64,000 nucleotides of DNA from Massilia forsythiae (GTDB lineage: Bacteria; Pseudomonadota; Gammaproteobacteria; Burkholderiales; Burkholderiaceae_D). Both the position numbers and the translations under genes were made by a program. Each line of letters begins with the position of its first letter. Position 1 is the stretch's first letter. Of this stretch, positions 52,478 to 62,016 are shown one piece after another. Where the stretch lies: contig NZ_CP051685.1 in the NCBI RefSeq assembly GCF_012849555.1, forward strand, positions 3,162,001-3,226,000, in the 5' to 3' direction. The notes under the pieces are model-generated. The model did not search any database. It was not told the origin of the DNA and was given only the letters and a program-made list of their open reading frames with translations.

Positions 52478-53407
52478 ATGCAATTTTCCGCCTACCAGCA
52501 AAGCCATATCGGCGGCCGCAAGGTCAACCAGGACCGCATGGGCTACAGCTACACGCGCGAGGCGCTGCTGCTGGTGCTGGCCGACGGCATGGGCGGCCAC
52601 CAGCGCGGCGAGATCGCCGCCGCCATCGCCCTGCAGAGCCTGGCCGCGCTGTTCCGCGCCCAGGCCACGCCCTACGTCAGGAAACCCGAGCGCTTCCTGG
52701 AAGAAGGCTTGCTGCAGGCGCACCAGGATATCCTGCGCTACGCGCGCGAGCGCGCGCTGCCGGAAACGCCGCGCACCACCGTCGTCGCCTGCCTGGTGCA
52801 GCACAACTGCGCGGTGTGGGCGCATTGCGGCGACTCGCGCCTGTACTGGCTGCGGCGTGGCCAGGTGCTGGCGCGCACGCGCGACCATTCGCACATCGAG
52901 CACCTGATCGCCAAGGGCCTGGCCGACCCGGCCGAACGCAATTCGCACCCGGACCGCAACAAGCTGTACAACTGCCTCGGCTCGTCCAGCCTGCCGCGCG
53001 TCGAGCTGTCGCGCCAGGCGCACCTGGAGGCCGGCGACGTGCTGCTGCTGTGCTCCGACGGCCTGTGGGGCGTATTGCCCGACACCGAGATCGTGCACCG
53101 CCTGGCCACCCACACCATCGTGCAGGCGGTGCCGGACATGATCGCCATGGCCACCTCGATCGCCGGGCCGCGCGCCGACAACTGCACCGCGCTGGCGATC
53201 CAGTGGCAGGGCGCGCACGACGCCGCCCGCGTCGGCGACGACGGCGTCGTCTCCACCCAGATGCTGCCGGAGGGCGCGGTCGGCACCGGGATGGCGGCGG
53301 ACGGCGCCGCGCCGGCCGAGGGCGACCCGTTCGACGAGGACGACATCGAAAAGGCGATCGCCGAGATCCGCGACGCGATCGAAAAGTCGTCGCAAATCCT
53401 GAAGTAG
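52478..53407 (+). CDS. PP2C-family protein phosphatase
   Basis: Metal-dependent Ser/Thr phosphatase, 309 residues. Motifs: [63 protein letters not shown] and the last metal Asp in [12 protein letters not shown]. The C-terminal 60 residues are acidic ([20 protein letters not shown]). It lies 35 bp after the kinase, so the two probably act on the same targets in opposite directions. ACGGAGAC precedes the ATG. Confidence 0.93.
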   Translation: MQFSAYQQSHIGGRKVNQDRMGYSYTREALLLVLADGMGGHQRGEIAAAIALQSLAALFRAQATPYVRKPERFLEEGLLQAHQDILRYARERALPETPRTTVVACLVQHNCAVWAHCGDSRLYWLRRGQVLARTRDHSHIEHLIAKGLADPAERNSHPDRNKLYNCLGSSSLPRVELSRQAHLEAGDVLLLCSDGLWGVLPDTEIVHRLATHTIVQAVPDMIAMATSIAGPRADNCTALAIQWQGAHDAARVGDDGVVSTQMLPEGAVGTGMAADGAAPAEGDPFDEDDIEKAIAEIRDAIEKSSQILK

Positions 53408-53435
53408 CACATCACATACATTCACGAGGAACCCC

Positions 53436-54170
53436 ATGAGCACCACCACCCGCCCCAGCGGCCGCGCCATCGACCAGCTGCGCGCCATCCGCATCACCCG
53501 CCAGTACACCAAGCACGCCGAAGGCTCGGTGCTGATCGAATGCGGCGACACCAAGGTGATCTGCACCGCCAGCATCGAGGACAAGGTGCCCGGCTTCCTG
53601 AAGGGCAAGGGGCAGGGCTGGCTGACCGCGGAATACGGCATGCTGCCGCGCTCGACCCACACGCGCATGGACCGCGAGGCGGCGCGCGGCAAGCAGTCCG
53701 GCCGCACCCAGGAAATCCAGCGCCTGATCGGCCGTTCGCTGCGTGCCGCGTTCGACCTGCACGCCTTCGGCGAGCGTACCCTGCACCTCGACTGCGACGT
53801 GATCCAGGCCGACGGCGGCACCCGCACCGCCTCGATCACCGGCGCCATGGTGGCCGCCTACGACGCCTTTTCGCGCCTGGCGGCGGCCGGCCTGGTGGCG
53901 GCGGTGCCGGTGCGCCACTTCGTGGCGGCGATCTCGGTGGGCGTGGTCGGCGGCGTGCCGGTGCTGGACCTGGACTACGTCGAGGATTCCGGCTGCGACA
54001 CCGACATGAACGTGGTCATGACCGAGTCCGGCCACTTCATCGAGGTCCAGGGTACGGCCGAGGGCGCGGCCTTCGATCGCGCCGGCATGAACCGTTTGCT
54101 GGACCTGGCCGAGAGCGGCATCCTGGAACTGGTCGGCATGCAGAAGCGCGCGCTCGGGCTGCTGCTGTAA
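53436..54170 (+). CDS. rph: Ribonuclease PH
   Basis: Phosphorolytic 3-prime exonuclease that trims tRNA ends. It has 244 residues, with an intact C-terminus. Conserved segments: [60 protein letters not shown], and the catalytic Asp region [25 protein letters not shown] precedes the ATG. It is 28 bp after the phosphatase gene. Confidence 0.96.
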   Translation: MSTTTRPSGRAIDQLRAIRITRQYTKHAEGSVLIECGDTKVICTASIEDKVPGFLKGKGQGWLTAEYGMLPRSTHTRMDREAARGKQSGRTQEIQRLIGRSLRAAFDLHAFGERTLHLDCDVIQADGGTRTASITGAMVAAYDAFSRLAAAGLVAAVPVRHFVAAISVGVVGGVPVLDLDYVEDSGCDTDMNVVMTESGHFIEVQGTAEGAAFDRAGMNRLLDLAESGILELVGMQKRALGLLL

Positions 54171-54177
54171 CGTCGCC

Positions 54178-54284
54178 CGTCGTCCCCGCGCAGGCGGGGA
54201 CCCATACCGAGCAACCGGAATCGAGATGCCGGCATTGCCGCTTCGGTACATTCTGCATGGGTCCCCGCCTGCGCGGGGACGACG
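54178..54284. repeat. Paired REP element (REPIN-like) after rph
   Basis: CGTCGTCCCCGCGCAGG from 54179 and an inverted copy ending GCGGGGACGACG at 54284 with about 47 bases between, the shortest spacer of the five pairs. It lies between convergent rph and the DUF4337 gene. Confidence 0.85.
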
Positions 54285-54305
54285 CAACCGTAGCGCCATC
54301 CTTGA

Positions 54306-54890
54306 TCAGGACAGCAACTCGGCCAGCCACGCCGGATGGATCCGCCACCCGAAAAACGCCACCGTCCCGTACAACACCCCGACCACGATCGGCACCAGCG
54401 CCGCGCGGAACAGCCACTGCTGGCGCGTCAGCGTGGTCACGGCCAGCATCGACAGCGCCAGCGCCAGCACCGCGTCGCTCAGGTCGAACTGGTCGTCGCG
54501 GCGGTTGAGCGCCTCGTAGGTGGCCGCGTCCTGCATGGCCTGCCTGCGCGGCGCCTCCTTCTTGGCGGCCTGGTCGGCTTCCAATCGCTCCAGCTCGGCG
54601 ATGGCGGCCTGGTAGCCGGCCTGCTCGGCCGGCGGGCGCGCCGCCGCGGCCAGGCGCAGCTGCAGCAGCGCCACGTGGGCCTGCTCCTGGCGCAGGTTGC
54701 GCGCCTGGTAGAAGGCCCACTGGTCGACCTTGTCCGACTGGGCCTGCTGCATGGTCTGCACGATGTTGTGGTCCTTGACCTTGCACACGCCCATGAACGA
54801 GGCCAGCAGGGCCACGGTGAGGGCGACCTTGCGGTCGAGGCGTTCGGTGCGGGCCTCGCGGGCCTGGTCGATGAGTTCCTGTGCTTCCAT
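54306..54890 (-). CDS. DUF4337 family membrane protein
   Basis: 194 residues from the ATG at 54890. One membrane helix near the N-terminus (KVALTVALLASFMGVCKVKD) is followed by a soluble, helical segment with DKVDQWAFYQARNLRQEQAH and a coiled region (AIAELERLEADQAAKKEA), then two C-terminal helices (SDAVLALALSMLAVTTLTRQ and ALVPIVVGVLYGTVAFFGWR). This matches the DUF4337 pattern; function unknown. It is divergent from the oxoamine synthase gene across 209 bp containing the palindrome at 54980. Confidence 0.8.
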   Translation of the reverse strand: MEAQELIDQAREARTERLDRKVALTVALLASFMGVCKVKDHNIVQTMQQAQSDKVDQWAFYQARNLRQEQAHVALLQLRLAAAARPPAEQAGYQAAIAELERLEADQAAKKEAPRRQAMQDAATYEALNRRDDQFDLSDAVLALALSMLAVTTLTRQQWLFRAALVPIVVGVLYGTVAFFGWRIHPAWLAELLS

Positions 54891-54979
54891 GATTCCTTGG
54901 GTCGAAAAATGCCGGGCGCGTCCATGATAGCGCCGGCGCCGCGGCAGCATACGCGCGGCGCGCGCGGCATGCGGGCCAC

Positions 54980-54995
54980 ATTACGGAACCGTAAT
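54980..54995. promoter_or_regulatory. Palindromic operator candidate ATTAC-N6-GTAAT
   Basis: ATTACGGAACCGTAAT is a 16-base inverted repeat in the divergent space between DUF4337 and the oxoamine synthase gene, 104 bp before the latter. Three relatives lie at 63937-63999 before the efflux operon. Confidence 0.55.
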
Positions 54996-55099
54996 ATTTA
55001 CGCGGTCCGCGCTGGCCTATACTGCATCGCAGCGCAGCCGGCCGACCCACCCGGCTGCCGCCTGTCTCCCGCATCCACGCCACGCTCGCCACCGACACC

Positions 55100-56299
55100 A
55101 TGCACGATCTCGCCGACATCGCCGATTGGCTGCACACCAGCGCCATCCACCACGAATCCACGGTGCACGACACCCTGCCGGACCCGGTGTTCCGGGTCAA
55201 CGGCGCACCCGCCGTCTCGTTCAGCACCAACAACTACCTGGCGCTGGCCAACCACCCGCGCCTGGTGGACGCCGCCAAGGCCGGCCTGGAACGCTACGGC
55301 GTCGGCAACTGCGAGTCGCGCCTGCTGGGCGGCGACCTGCCGGTGTACCGCGAGCTGGAGCGCCGCCTGGGCGCCCTCAAGCACAAGAGCGACGCGGTGC
55401 TGTTCGTGACCGGCTACATGACCAACATCGGCGTGCTGTCCACGCTGGTCAAGGCCGGCATGCTGGCGCGCCTGCACGGCTTCCGTCCGAAAAAGCGCCG
55501 CCGCTACGCTTACTTCACCGACGAATACAACCACATCAGCATCCGCGAAGGCATCCTGATGTCGGGCGCCGACCGCCACGTCTACCGCCATGCCGACATG
55601 GACCACCTGGAGTCGCTGCTCAAGGCGGCCGACGGCATCAGCCCGATCATCGTCAGCGACGGCGTGTTCAGCATGGAAGGCACGATCGCGCCGCTGCCCG
55701 CGCTGACCGCGCTGGCGGAACGCTACGGCGCCATCCTGTACATCGACGACGCCCACGCCACCGGCATCCTGGGACAAAACGGCGGCGGCACCTCGGAACA
55801 TTTTAATTGCTACAGCCCGGCCATCATGCAGATGGGGACGCTGAGCAAGGCGCTCGGTGCGATCGGCGGCTTCGTCGCCCTGGAGCGCGACATGGCCGAC
55901 GTGCTGCGCCTGACCAGCTCGGCCTACGGCTTCACCTGCCCACCGCCGCCGGACCAGGCCAACGCGCTGCTGGCCGCGCTCGACCTGCTGGAGGAAGAGC
56001 CGGAACGGCGGGCGCGCCTGTGGGACAACCAGCGCTACTTCGTCGAGCGCATGGCGCCGCTGGGTTACCACATGGTGTCGACCAGCACCCCGATCGTGCC
56101 GGTGCTGATCGGCGACGCGGCGCGCTGCCAGCACTTCGCGCGCGCGCTGCGGGACGAAGGCGTGCACGTCGACGCCATCCAGTTCCCGGCGGTGCCGGTG
56201 GGGCAGGCGCGCCTGCGCTTCATGCTCAACGCGGCGCATACGCGCGCGCAGATCGACCACGTGGTCGGCGTGATGGCGCGCCTGGCGTCCGCGCTCTGA
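55100..56299 (+). CDS. Serine palmitoyltransferase-like alpha-oxoamine synthase (PLP)
   Basis: 399-residue fold-type I PLP enzyme that condenses an amino acid with an acyl-CoA or acyl-ACP. Motifs: FSTNNYLALANHPRLVDAAK, SRLLGGDLPVYRELERRLGA, the cofactor Asp/His pair in YIDDAHATGILGQNGGGTSE (near residues 215-219) and the PLP lysine at residue 250 in MGTLSKALGAIGGFVA. The EHFN..MGTLSKALG stretch is closer to serine palmitoyltransferase and quorum-signal synthases than to BioF or Kbl. A basic insert (RLHGFRPKKRRRYAYF) is unusual. No acyl-carrier or ketoreductase gene is adjacent. It ends in its own terminator. Confidence 0.85.
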   Translation: MHDLADIADWLHTSAIHHESTVHDTLPDPVFRVNGAPAVSFSTNNYLALANHPRLVDAAKAGLERYGVGNCESRLLGGDLPVYRELERRLGALKHKSDAVLFVTGYMTNIGVLSTLVKAGMLARLHGFRPKKRRRYAYFTDEYNHISIREGILMSGADRHVYRHADMDHLESLLKAADGISPIIVSDGVFSMEGTIAPLPALTALAERYGAILYIDDAHATGILGQNGGGTSEHFNCYSPAIMQMGTLSKALGAIGGFVALERDMADVLRLTSSAYGFTCPPPPDQANALLAALDLLEEEPERRARLWDNQRYFVERMAPLGYHMVSTSTPIVPVLIGDAARCQHFARALRDEGVHVDAIQFPAVPVGQARLRFMLNAAHTRAQIDHVVGVMARLASAL

Positions 56300-56354
56300 G
56301 GCTGCGGCGGCGCACGTCCGCGCTGCGGGTCGCGGTTTTTCCATTCCCGTTCCG

Positions 56355-56382
56355 CCCGCGTGCCGCCACGCGGGTTTTTTTT
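56355..56382 (+). terminator. Intrinsic terminator after the oxoamine synthase
   Basis: Stem CCCGCGTG (56355-56362) with CACGCGGG (56367-56374), loop CCGC, followed by eight T (56375-56382). It lies 56 bp after the stop codon and isolates the gene from virK. Confidence 0.9.
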
Positions 56383-56416
56383 GCGCGGCGCTGCCACATG
56401 CAGAACCCGCTCTTCC

Positions 56417-56577
56417 TGTAAATACAAAAAAAGAGACACTCTTCCACCAAACGAGAACCGATCGCTCTACCATTGCCTGTATTTACATGGTTTAATTCAC
56501 GAGCGACGCATCGGTACGAATGTCTTTCGGCTGCACGCCAGGGCATGCGAGGGTTGGTTCTATTTTTGTAAATATCA
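56417..56577. promoter_or_regulatory. Three TGTAAATA boxes upstream of virK
   Basis: TGTAAATACA at 56417-56426, its exact reverse complement TGTATTTACA at 56478-56487, and TGTAAATATCA at 56567-56577, the last ending five bases before the virK ATG. The stretch is AT-rich against a GC-rich genome. They look like binding sites of one regulator; the ATG-proximal copy could block translation or transcription. Confidence 0.45.
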
Positions 56578-56581
56578 TCGA

Positions 56582-57574
56582 ATGAAAATGAAGCGAGAAG
56601 AAGCGCCGAAAGTGACCGCGGCCAGCGGCGTCGTCCAATATGCCGGCATCGCCAGGGCGAGGGAATTCCTGAAATTGAAAGCGAGGTCGGTCGCCTATCG
56701 CGAGCCGACCAGGAAATGGATGGGTTTTCTCAATTCACACGAGTTTTATGCGAGGCTCGTCGCGCATAATCCTTATCTGCTCCGGAAAATCTATCGAAGC
56801 TACCTGACCAACAAGCTCGATTGCGCCCAGCGGGTTTCCCAATTGATCGGGCACTACAGCTTTGCGAGGTCGATCGGCTGGAACCCGGTCATCCTGAAGG
56901 CAGCCGCATCGCCCATGCTGCTGGCCGAATTCGCCGGTAAATCGGCCGCGCGCTACCGCTTGACGCTCGAATGCGGCATGAAGATGGACCGTGAAGGCGA
57001 TCTCGCGCTGCGCCTGTTCCGGGAAGATGCGCTGATTTGTTCCTGCTCTTTCTCGTTCCTGAAGCTCGATCGATGGTGCATCGCCATCGGCGGCCTGCAG
57101 GGGCCGCGCCATGATGGACTGGCATTGATGCGCGAGGCGGGCAGGGATTTCTTCGGCCTGCATCCGAAGCGGCTCATGTTGAAGCTGATGAGGAACCTGG
57201 GGCATGAACTCGGGGCCGGCAAGGTCTATTTGGTCGGCAACGACAATCACGCGCTGGCCAGTTTCAGGAAAGATGGCAAGCTGCTCGCCGACTACGACGG
57301 CTTCTGGGAAAGTTGCGGCGCGCTGCTGCGCGCCGATGGCAACTTCGAACTGGACTGCGTGCCGCTGCAGCCGCCGGTATTGGCGGATTTCGTCGCCAAG
57401 AAACGCTCTGCGATCAGCAAGCAATATGAATTGTTGTGCGAAGTGTCCGGGCAAGCGGATCAGGCGCTGAAGAGGGAGGTTGCCGCCCAGGAGTCGATCC
57501 CGACCATCCAGGCGATCCGCCGGCACAGCGACGGGTTGTTCTTCAATTTGACGGACAACCTGGGAAGTTTGTAA
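56582..57574 (+). CDS. VirK/YbjX family (DUF535) protein
   Basis: 330 residues from the ATG at 56582; upstream frame codons to 56360 cross the terminator and are not coding. The DUF535 pattern is clear: FYARLVAHNPYLLRKIYRSY, QRVSQLIGHYSFARSIGWNP, FLKLDRWCIAIGGLQGPRHD and KVYLVGNDNHALASFRKDGK, then YDGFWESCGA. Members such as VirK and YbjX are linked to envelope stress and virulence in enterics; the biochemical role is unknown. No signal peptide. Base composition is lower in GC than neighbours, suggesting a different history. Confidence 0.85.
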   Translation: MKMKREEAPKVTAASGVVQYAGIARAREFLKLKARSVAYREPTRKWMGFLNSHEFYARLVAHNPYLLRKIYRSYLTNKLDCAQRVSQLIGHYSFARSIGWNPVILKAAASPMLLAEFAGKSAARYRLTLECGMKMDREGDLALRLFREDALICSCSFSFLKLDRWCIAIGGLQGPRHDGLALMREAGRDFFGLHPKRLMLKLMRNLGHELGAGKVYLVGNDNHALASFRKDGKLLADYDGFWESCGALLRADGNFELDCVPLQPPVLADFVAKKRSAISKQYELLCEVSGQADQALKREVAAQESIPTIQAIRRHSDGLFFNLTDNLGSL

Positions 57575-57658
57575 GACCGGTTCCTGCACCGTCGCTCGCG
57601 GACCGGGCGACAGCGGCCGGCAGGAGCGCGAGCCTCTGCCGGACCGGAACGGGCAGGC

Positions 57659-60600
57659 TCAATGGACCGCGTCCGCGTTCACATTCTCAATGGCGCAGGC
57701 CGCGGCCGTCCCGCGCGCGCCACGGCCCGCGAACCACGGCCATGCCAGCGGCAGCAGCAACAAGGTAAACACCGTCGCCGACACGATCCCGCCCACGATC
57801 ACCACCGCGAACGGGCGCTGCGTCTCGGACCCGACCCCGTGCGACAGCGCCGCGGGCAGCAGCCCGAGGCCGGCCATCAACGCCGTCATCAGGATCGGCC
57901 GCAGGCGCGCTACCGCGCCCTCCAAGGCGCTGTCCCAAGCCGGGCGGCCGGCGCGCCCCAGCTCGACGATCTGCTCGACCAGGATGACGCCGTTCTGCAC
58001 CGAGATGCCGGCCACGGCGATCAGGCCGACCGCCGCCGAGATCGAGAAGTGCAGGCCGGCCAGCGCCAGGCCGGCCACCGCGCCGACCAGCGTGAACGGC
58101 ACGATCGCCAGTACCAGCAATGCGCGCGCCATCGAGCGGAAGGCGCCGAACAGCAGGGCGAAGATCAAGAAGGCGGTCAGCGGCACGATCACGCGCAGGC
58201 GCTCGACGGCGCGCTGCTGGTTCTCGAACTGGCCGCCCCAGGCGATCGTGTAGCCGGGCGGCAGCGCTACCTCCTGCGCCACCTTTTGCCGGGCCTCGGC
58301 CACGAAGCTGCCCTGGTCGCGGCCCAGCAGGTTGGCCTTGACCGAGGCGTTGCGCTGGCCGCTCTCGCGCGCGATGCGGGCCGCGCCCTGGCGCGTCTCG
58401 ATGCGCGCCACGTCGGCCAGACGCACGCTGCCGGCGCCGCTTGCGCTACCCCCGGGCAGGCTGACCTGCAGCGCGCCGATGGCGTCGAGCGAGCTGCGCT
58501 GCTTGTCGGCCAGGCGCAGTGTCAGGTCGAAGCGGCGGTCGCCCTCGTAGAACTGGCCGACCGCGATGCCGCCCAGCGCCGCCTGGATGGCGGCGTTGAC
58601 GTCGGCCACGTTCAGGCCCAGGCGCGCCACCCGCTCGCGGTCGATGCGGATGTCCAGCTCGCTCTGGCCGGCGATGCGGATCGCCTCGACGTCGGCGGCG
58701 CCGGGGATCGCGCGCAGGATATTCGCCACCTGCCCGGCCTTGCGCTCCAGCACCGCCAGATCGGGGCCGTAGAGCTTGACCGCGATCTCCCCCTTCACAC
58801 CGGACAGCGCTTCCTCGACGTTGTCCTCGATGACCTGGGAAAAATTGGTCGGCACGCCGGGCAGCGCGTGGATGCGGCGCCCGATGTCGGCCACCAGCGC
58901 TTCCTTGTCCGGGTAGCGCCAGGTGGCGCGCGGGTGCAGGTCGGCCAGGATCTCCATGTTGTTCGGGCCCTTGGGATCGGTGCCGTCGTCCGGGCGGCCG
59001 ACGTGCGACACGATGTTGCCGACTTCCGGGTAGCCCTGCAGGATGGCGCGCACGCGCGCTTCGATGGCGCGCGTGTTGTCCAGCGAGCTGGAGGTCGGCA
59101 GCTCGATCGTCAGCCACAGGTTGCCTTCGTCCAGCTTGGGCAGGAATTCGCTGCCCAGCAGCGGCGCGCAGGCCAGCGCGGCGGCCAGCAGCGCCGCCGA
59201 CACCCCGAACACCAGGCCGCGGCGGGCGCCGGCGCGCAGCAGCAGGCGGCGGTAGCCGTCCTGCAGGCGCGGCAGCCAGGCGTTGGGCCGCTCGCGCAGC
59301 GGACGCGCGCGCTGCGCCCAGGCCAGCAGCGCCGGCATCAGCGTCAGGGTCAGCAGCAGCGCGCCCAGCATGGCGAAGCTGAGCGTGAACGCCACCGGCG
59401 CGAAGATCTTGCCCTCCACGCGCTGGAAGGTGTAGATCGGGATGAAGGCGACGATGATGATGGCCTTGGCGAACAGGATCGGCTGGCCGAGCGCGAGCAC
59501 GGTCTGCTTGATGGTGGCCTCGGCCGGCTGCGGCCGCGCGTCGAGCGAGGCCGCGTGCAGGCGCACCAGCAGCGCCTCGACCAGCACCACCGCGCTGTCG
59601 ATGATGATGCCGAAATCCACCGCGCCGAGCGAGATCAGGTTGGCCGGGATGCCGCGCGCGTCCAGCACGATGAAGGCGCACAGCAGCGACAGCGGGATCA
59701 CGGCCGCGACGATCAGCGCGGCGCGCCAGTTGCCCAGGAAGATGACCAGGATGGCGATCACCAGCAGCGCGCCCACCGTCAGGTTCTCGGCCACGGTGCG
59801 CACGGTGTGGCCGATCAGGTCGCTGCGGTCGTAGATGGTGCGGATGCGCACGCCGGGCGGCAGCTTGGCGCCCATGCCGTCGAGCGCTTGCCGCACCTGC
59901 GCCACCACCTTGGCGGCGTTGGCGCCCTTGCTCATCTGGACGATGCCCTCGACCACGCTGTTCTCGCGGTTGAAGGCGACCACGCCCGAGCGCGGGCTGT
60001 TGCCGATGGCGACCCGGCCGACGTCCGCCACCAGCACGGTGCGGCCGTTGCTGGCGCTGACCACGGCGCGCCCGATGTCGTCGATGCCGTCGAAGATGCC
60101 GATGCCGCGCACCACCAGCGCCTCGTCGCCGCGCTGCACCAGGCCGCCGCCGGTGTTGGCGCTGGCGTTGGCCAGCGCCTGGCGCACCTGGTCGAGCGTG
60201 ACGCCGTAGCGGTTCAGGGCCAGCGGGTCGACCTGCACCTGGTATTGCTTGACGGTGCCGCCGAAGCTGACCACGTCGGCCACGCCGGGCAGCGCGCGCA
60301 GGGCCGGGCGCAAGACCCAGTCCTGCAGCGCGCGCACCTCGTTCTCGTCCATGCCCGGCGTTGCCACGCCGGACGCATCCAGCACGTAGCGGTAGACCTC
60401 GCCCACGGCGGTGGTGAGCGGCGCCAGCGACGGCTGCACGCCGGGCGGCAGGGTCACGTTCTGCAGGCGTTCCGTCACCTGCTGGCGCGCGAAGTAATCG
60501 TCGGTGCCGTCGGCGAACGTCAGCGTCACCACCGACAGGCCGCCGATGCTCACCGAGCGCAGCTGGGTCTGGCGCGGCACGCCGCCCAGCTCGCGCTCGA

Positions 60601-60805
60601 TCGGCAGCGTGGCCACGCGCTCGACTTCCTCGGCGGCCTGGCCGGGCAGCTGCGTCACCACCTGCACCTGCACGTCCTGCACGTCGGGGAAGGCTTCGAT
60701 CGGCAAGTCGTCCAGCGCATGCCAGCCGAGCGCCGCCAGGCAGCCGGTCAGGAACAGCACCAGCACGCGCTGGGCCAGCACGAGGTCGAGCAGCCTAGCC
60801 AGCAT
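57659..60805 (-). CDS. Heavy-metal-type RND efflux permease (CzcA/CusA family)
   Basis: 1048-residue inner-membrane proton antiporter with twelve expected helices and two large periplasmic loops. The heavy-metal-efflux signature in helix 4, DFGIIIDSAVVLVEALLVRL, has the Asp/Asp/Glu triad of the CzcA class. The N-terminus LLDLVLAQRVLVLFLTGCLA and DDLPIEAFPDVQDVQVQVVT is typical. SLGAVDFG and the C-terminal GISVQNGVILVEQIVELGRA are also conserved. The metal specificity cannot be read. It overlaps the adaptor gene by 11 bp and is last in the operon. Confidence 0.93.
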   Translation of the reverse strand: MLARLLDLVLAQRVLVLFLTGCLAALGWHALDDLPIEAFPDVQDVQVQVVTQLPGQAAEEVERVATLPIERELGGVPRQTQLRSVSIGGLSVVTLTFADGTDDYFARQQVTERLQNVTLPPGVQPSLAPLTTAVGEVYRYVLDASGVATPGMDENEVRALQDWVLRPALRALPGVADVVSFGGTVKQYQVQVDPLALNRYGVTLDQVRQALANASANTGGGLVQRGDEALVVRGIGIFDGIDDIGRAVVSASNGRTVLVADVGRVAIGNSPRSGVVAFNRENSVVEGIVQMSKGANAAKVVAQVRQALDGMGAKLPPGVRIRTIYDRSDLIGHTVRTVAENLTVGALLVIAILVIFLGNWRAALIVAAVIPLSLLCAFIVLDARGIPANLISLGAVDFGIIIDSAVVLVEALLVRLHAASLDARPQPAEATIKQTVLALGQPILFAKAIIIVAFIPIYTFQRVEGKIFAPVAFTLSFAMLGALLLTLTLMPALLAWAQRARPLRERPNAWLPRLQDGYRRLLLRAGARRGLVFGVSAALLAAALACAPLLGSEFLPKLDEGNLWLTIELPTSSSLDNTRAIEARVRAILQGYPEVGNIVSHVGRPDDGTDPKGPNNMEILADLHPRATWRYPDKEALVADIGRRIHALPGVPTNFSQVIEDNVEEALSGVKGEIAVKLYGPDLAVLERKAGQVANILRAIPGAADVEAIRIAGQSELDIRIDRERVARLGLNVADVNAAIQAALGGIAVGQFYEGDRRFDLTLRLADKQRSSLDAIGALQVSLPGGSASGAGSVRLADVARIETRQGAARIARESGQRNASVKANLLGRDQGSFVAEARQKVAQEVALPPGYTIAWGGQFENQQRAVERLRVIVPLTAFLIFALLFGAFRSMARALLVLAIVPFTLVGAVAGLALAGLHFSISAAVGLIAVAGISVQNGVILVEQIVELGRAGRPAWDSALEGAVARLRPILMTALMAGLGLLPAALSHGVGSETQRPFAVVIVGGIVSATVFTLLLLPLAWPWFAGRGARGTAAACAIENVNADAVH

Positions 60806-61979
60806 GGTTGGCTCCCTCGGCGTTCAGCAGCAGCGCGCCTTCGACCACCACCCGCTCGCGCGGGCGCAGGCCGGCGTCGACGAACGACACCCGGGCGCCG
60901 CCCATGGCCACGTGCACGCGCCGCTTCTCGAAGCTGCCGGGCGCGACTTCGACGTAGGCCCATGTCTGGGCGCCTTCGGTGAACAGGGCGGTGTTGGGCA
61001 GCGCCAGCGCGGCGCCGCGGTCGGCGCTTGAAATGAAGGCGATGCGCGCGAACATGTCGGGTTTCAGGCGGCCGTCCGGGTTGTCCAGCGCGCAGCGCAC
61101 CTGCACGCGGCGCGTGACCGGATCGACCGCGACGCCGATGCGTTCGATGGCGCCGCGTACCGGCTCGCCCGGCCAGGCCTCGGTCTCGACGCTGACCGCC
61201 TGGCCGCGCTGGAGGCGGGCGGCCAGGCGCTCGGGCACGTCGGCGATCGCCCACACGTGGCGCAGGTCGCTGATCACCAGCAGCGGATTCGACTGGTCGG
61301 GGCGCACTTCCTGGCCCGGGTTGACCTGCTTGTCGGCCACGATGCCGGCCAGCGGCGCGCGCAGCACGAAGCGGCCGTCGACCTTGCCGCCGGCGTGCAG
61401 GTTGGCGATGCGCTGGCGCGCGCGGCGTGCCTCGGCGTCGGCCTGCCGGTAGTCGGCGTCGGCGTTCTCGAAATCCTTGCGCGCCAGGACTTCGGCGTCC
61501 AGCAGCATGCGCGCGCGGCCCAGCGCCAGGCGCTTGCGCTCCTCGTCGGCGGCGGCCTTGCGCTCGTCGGCCTGGGCCGCGGCCAGGTCGGGCGAATCGA
61601 GTTCGACCACGGGGGCGCCGGCGCGTACGCTGTCGCCGACCTCGACGTGCTGGGCGACCACGCGCCCCGGCACCGGCGAGCTGACGCGGCTGGTGCGCGC
61701 TTCGTCGTAGGCGATGCGCCCGGCCACCGGGTCGGCCAGCGGCAGCGCGCCGGCGCCGACCGCTTCGATCTTCAAAAAGGACAGCTGCGGGTCGTTCGGC
61801 GCGAAGCGCAGCAGGCCGGCGCCCGGCCCGGCGGCGGGCGCCTTGGCCGCTGAGGTGGCGGGGACGGTGGCGGGGACGGTGGCGGCGCTGGCGACGCGCT
61901 CGGGCAGCAGGGCGTAGCAGGCCACGCCGGCCGTGGCCAGCGCCAGGCCGCATGCGGCGGTGTAGGTCAGGATGTTCAT
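60795..61979 (-). CDS. RND efflux periplasmic adaptor (CzcB/HlyD type)
   Basis: 394 residues. An N-terminal signal/anchor (LTYTAACGLALATAGVACYA) is followed by the split lipoyl domain (GRIAYDEARTSRVSSPVPGR and GAPVVELDSPDLAAAQADER), a coiled-coil hairpin with long charged helices, and the beta-barrel region (VSVETEAWPGEPVRGAIERI and VQVRCALDNPDGRLKPDMFA). It bridges the RND pump and the TolC-type channel. It lies 37 bp after the channel gene and overlaps the pump gene. Confidence 0.92.
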   Translation of the reverse strand: MNILTYTAACGLALATAGVACYALLPERVASAATVPATVPATSAAKAPAAGPGAGLLRFAPNDPQLSFLKIEAVGAGALPLADPVAGRIAYDEARTSRVSSPVPGRVVAQHVEVGDSVRAGAPVVELDSPDLAAAQADERKAAADEERKRLALGRARMLLDAEVLARKDFENADADYRQADAEARRARQRIANLHAGGKVDGRFVLRAPLAGIVADKQVNPGQEVRPDQSNPLLVISDLRHVWAIADVPERLAARLQRGQAVSVETEAWPGEPVRGAIERIGVAVDPVTRRVQVRCALDNPDGRLKPDMFARIAFISSADRGAALALPNTALFTEGAQTWAYVEVAPGSFEKRRVHVAMGGARVSFVDAGLRPRERVVVEGALLLNAEGANHAG

Positions 61980-62016
61980 GGGTTCGGCTCCCGGTTGTTC
62001 GGCCTGGGTTGCAGGC

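Noticed and set aside
57662-60982. 1106-codon open frame on the plus strand
   Set aside because: Antisense to the RND permease; Arg/Gln/His-rich composition typical of a mirror frame in GC-rich DNA, while the minus strand has full family motifs.
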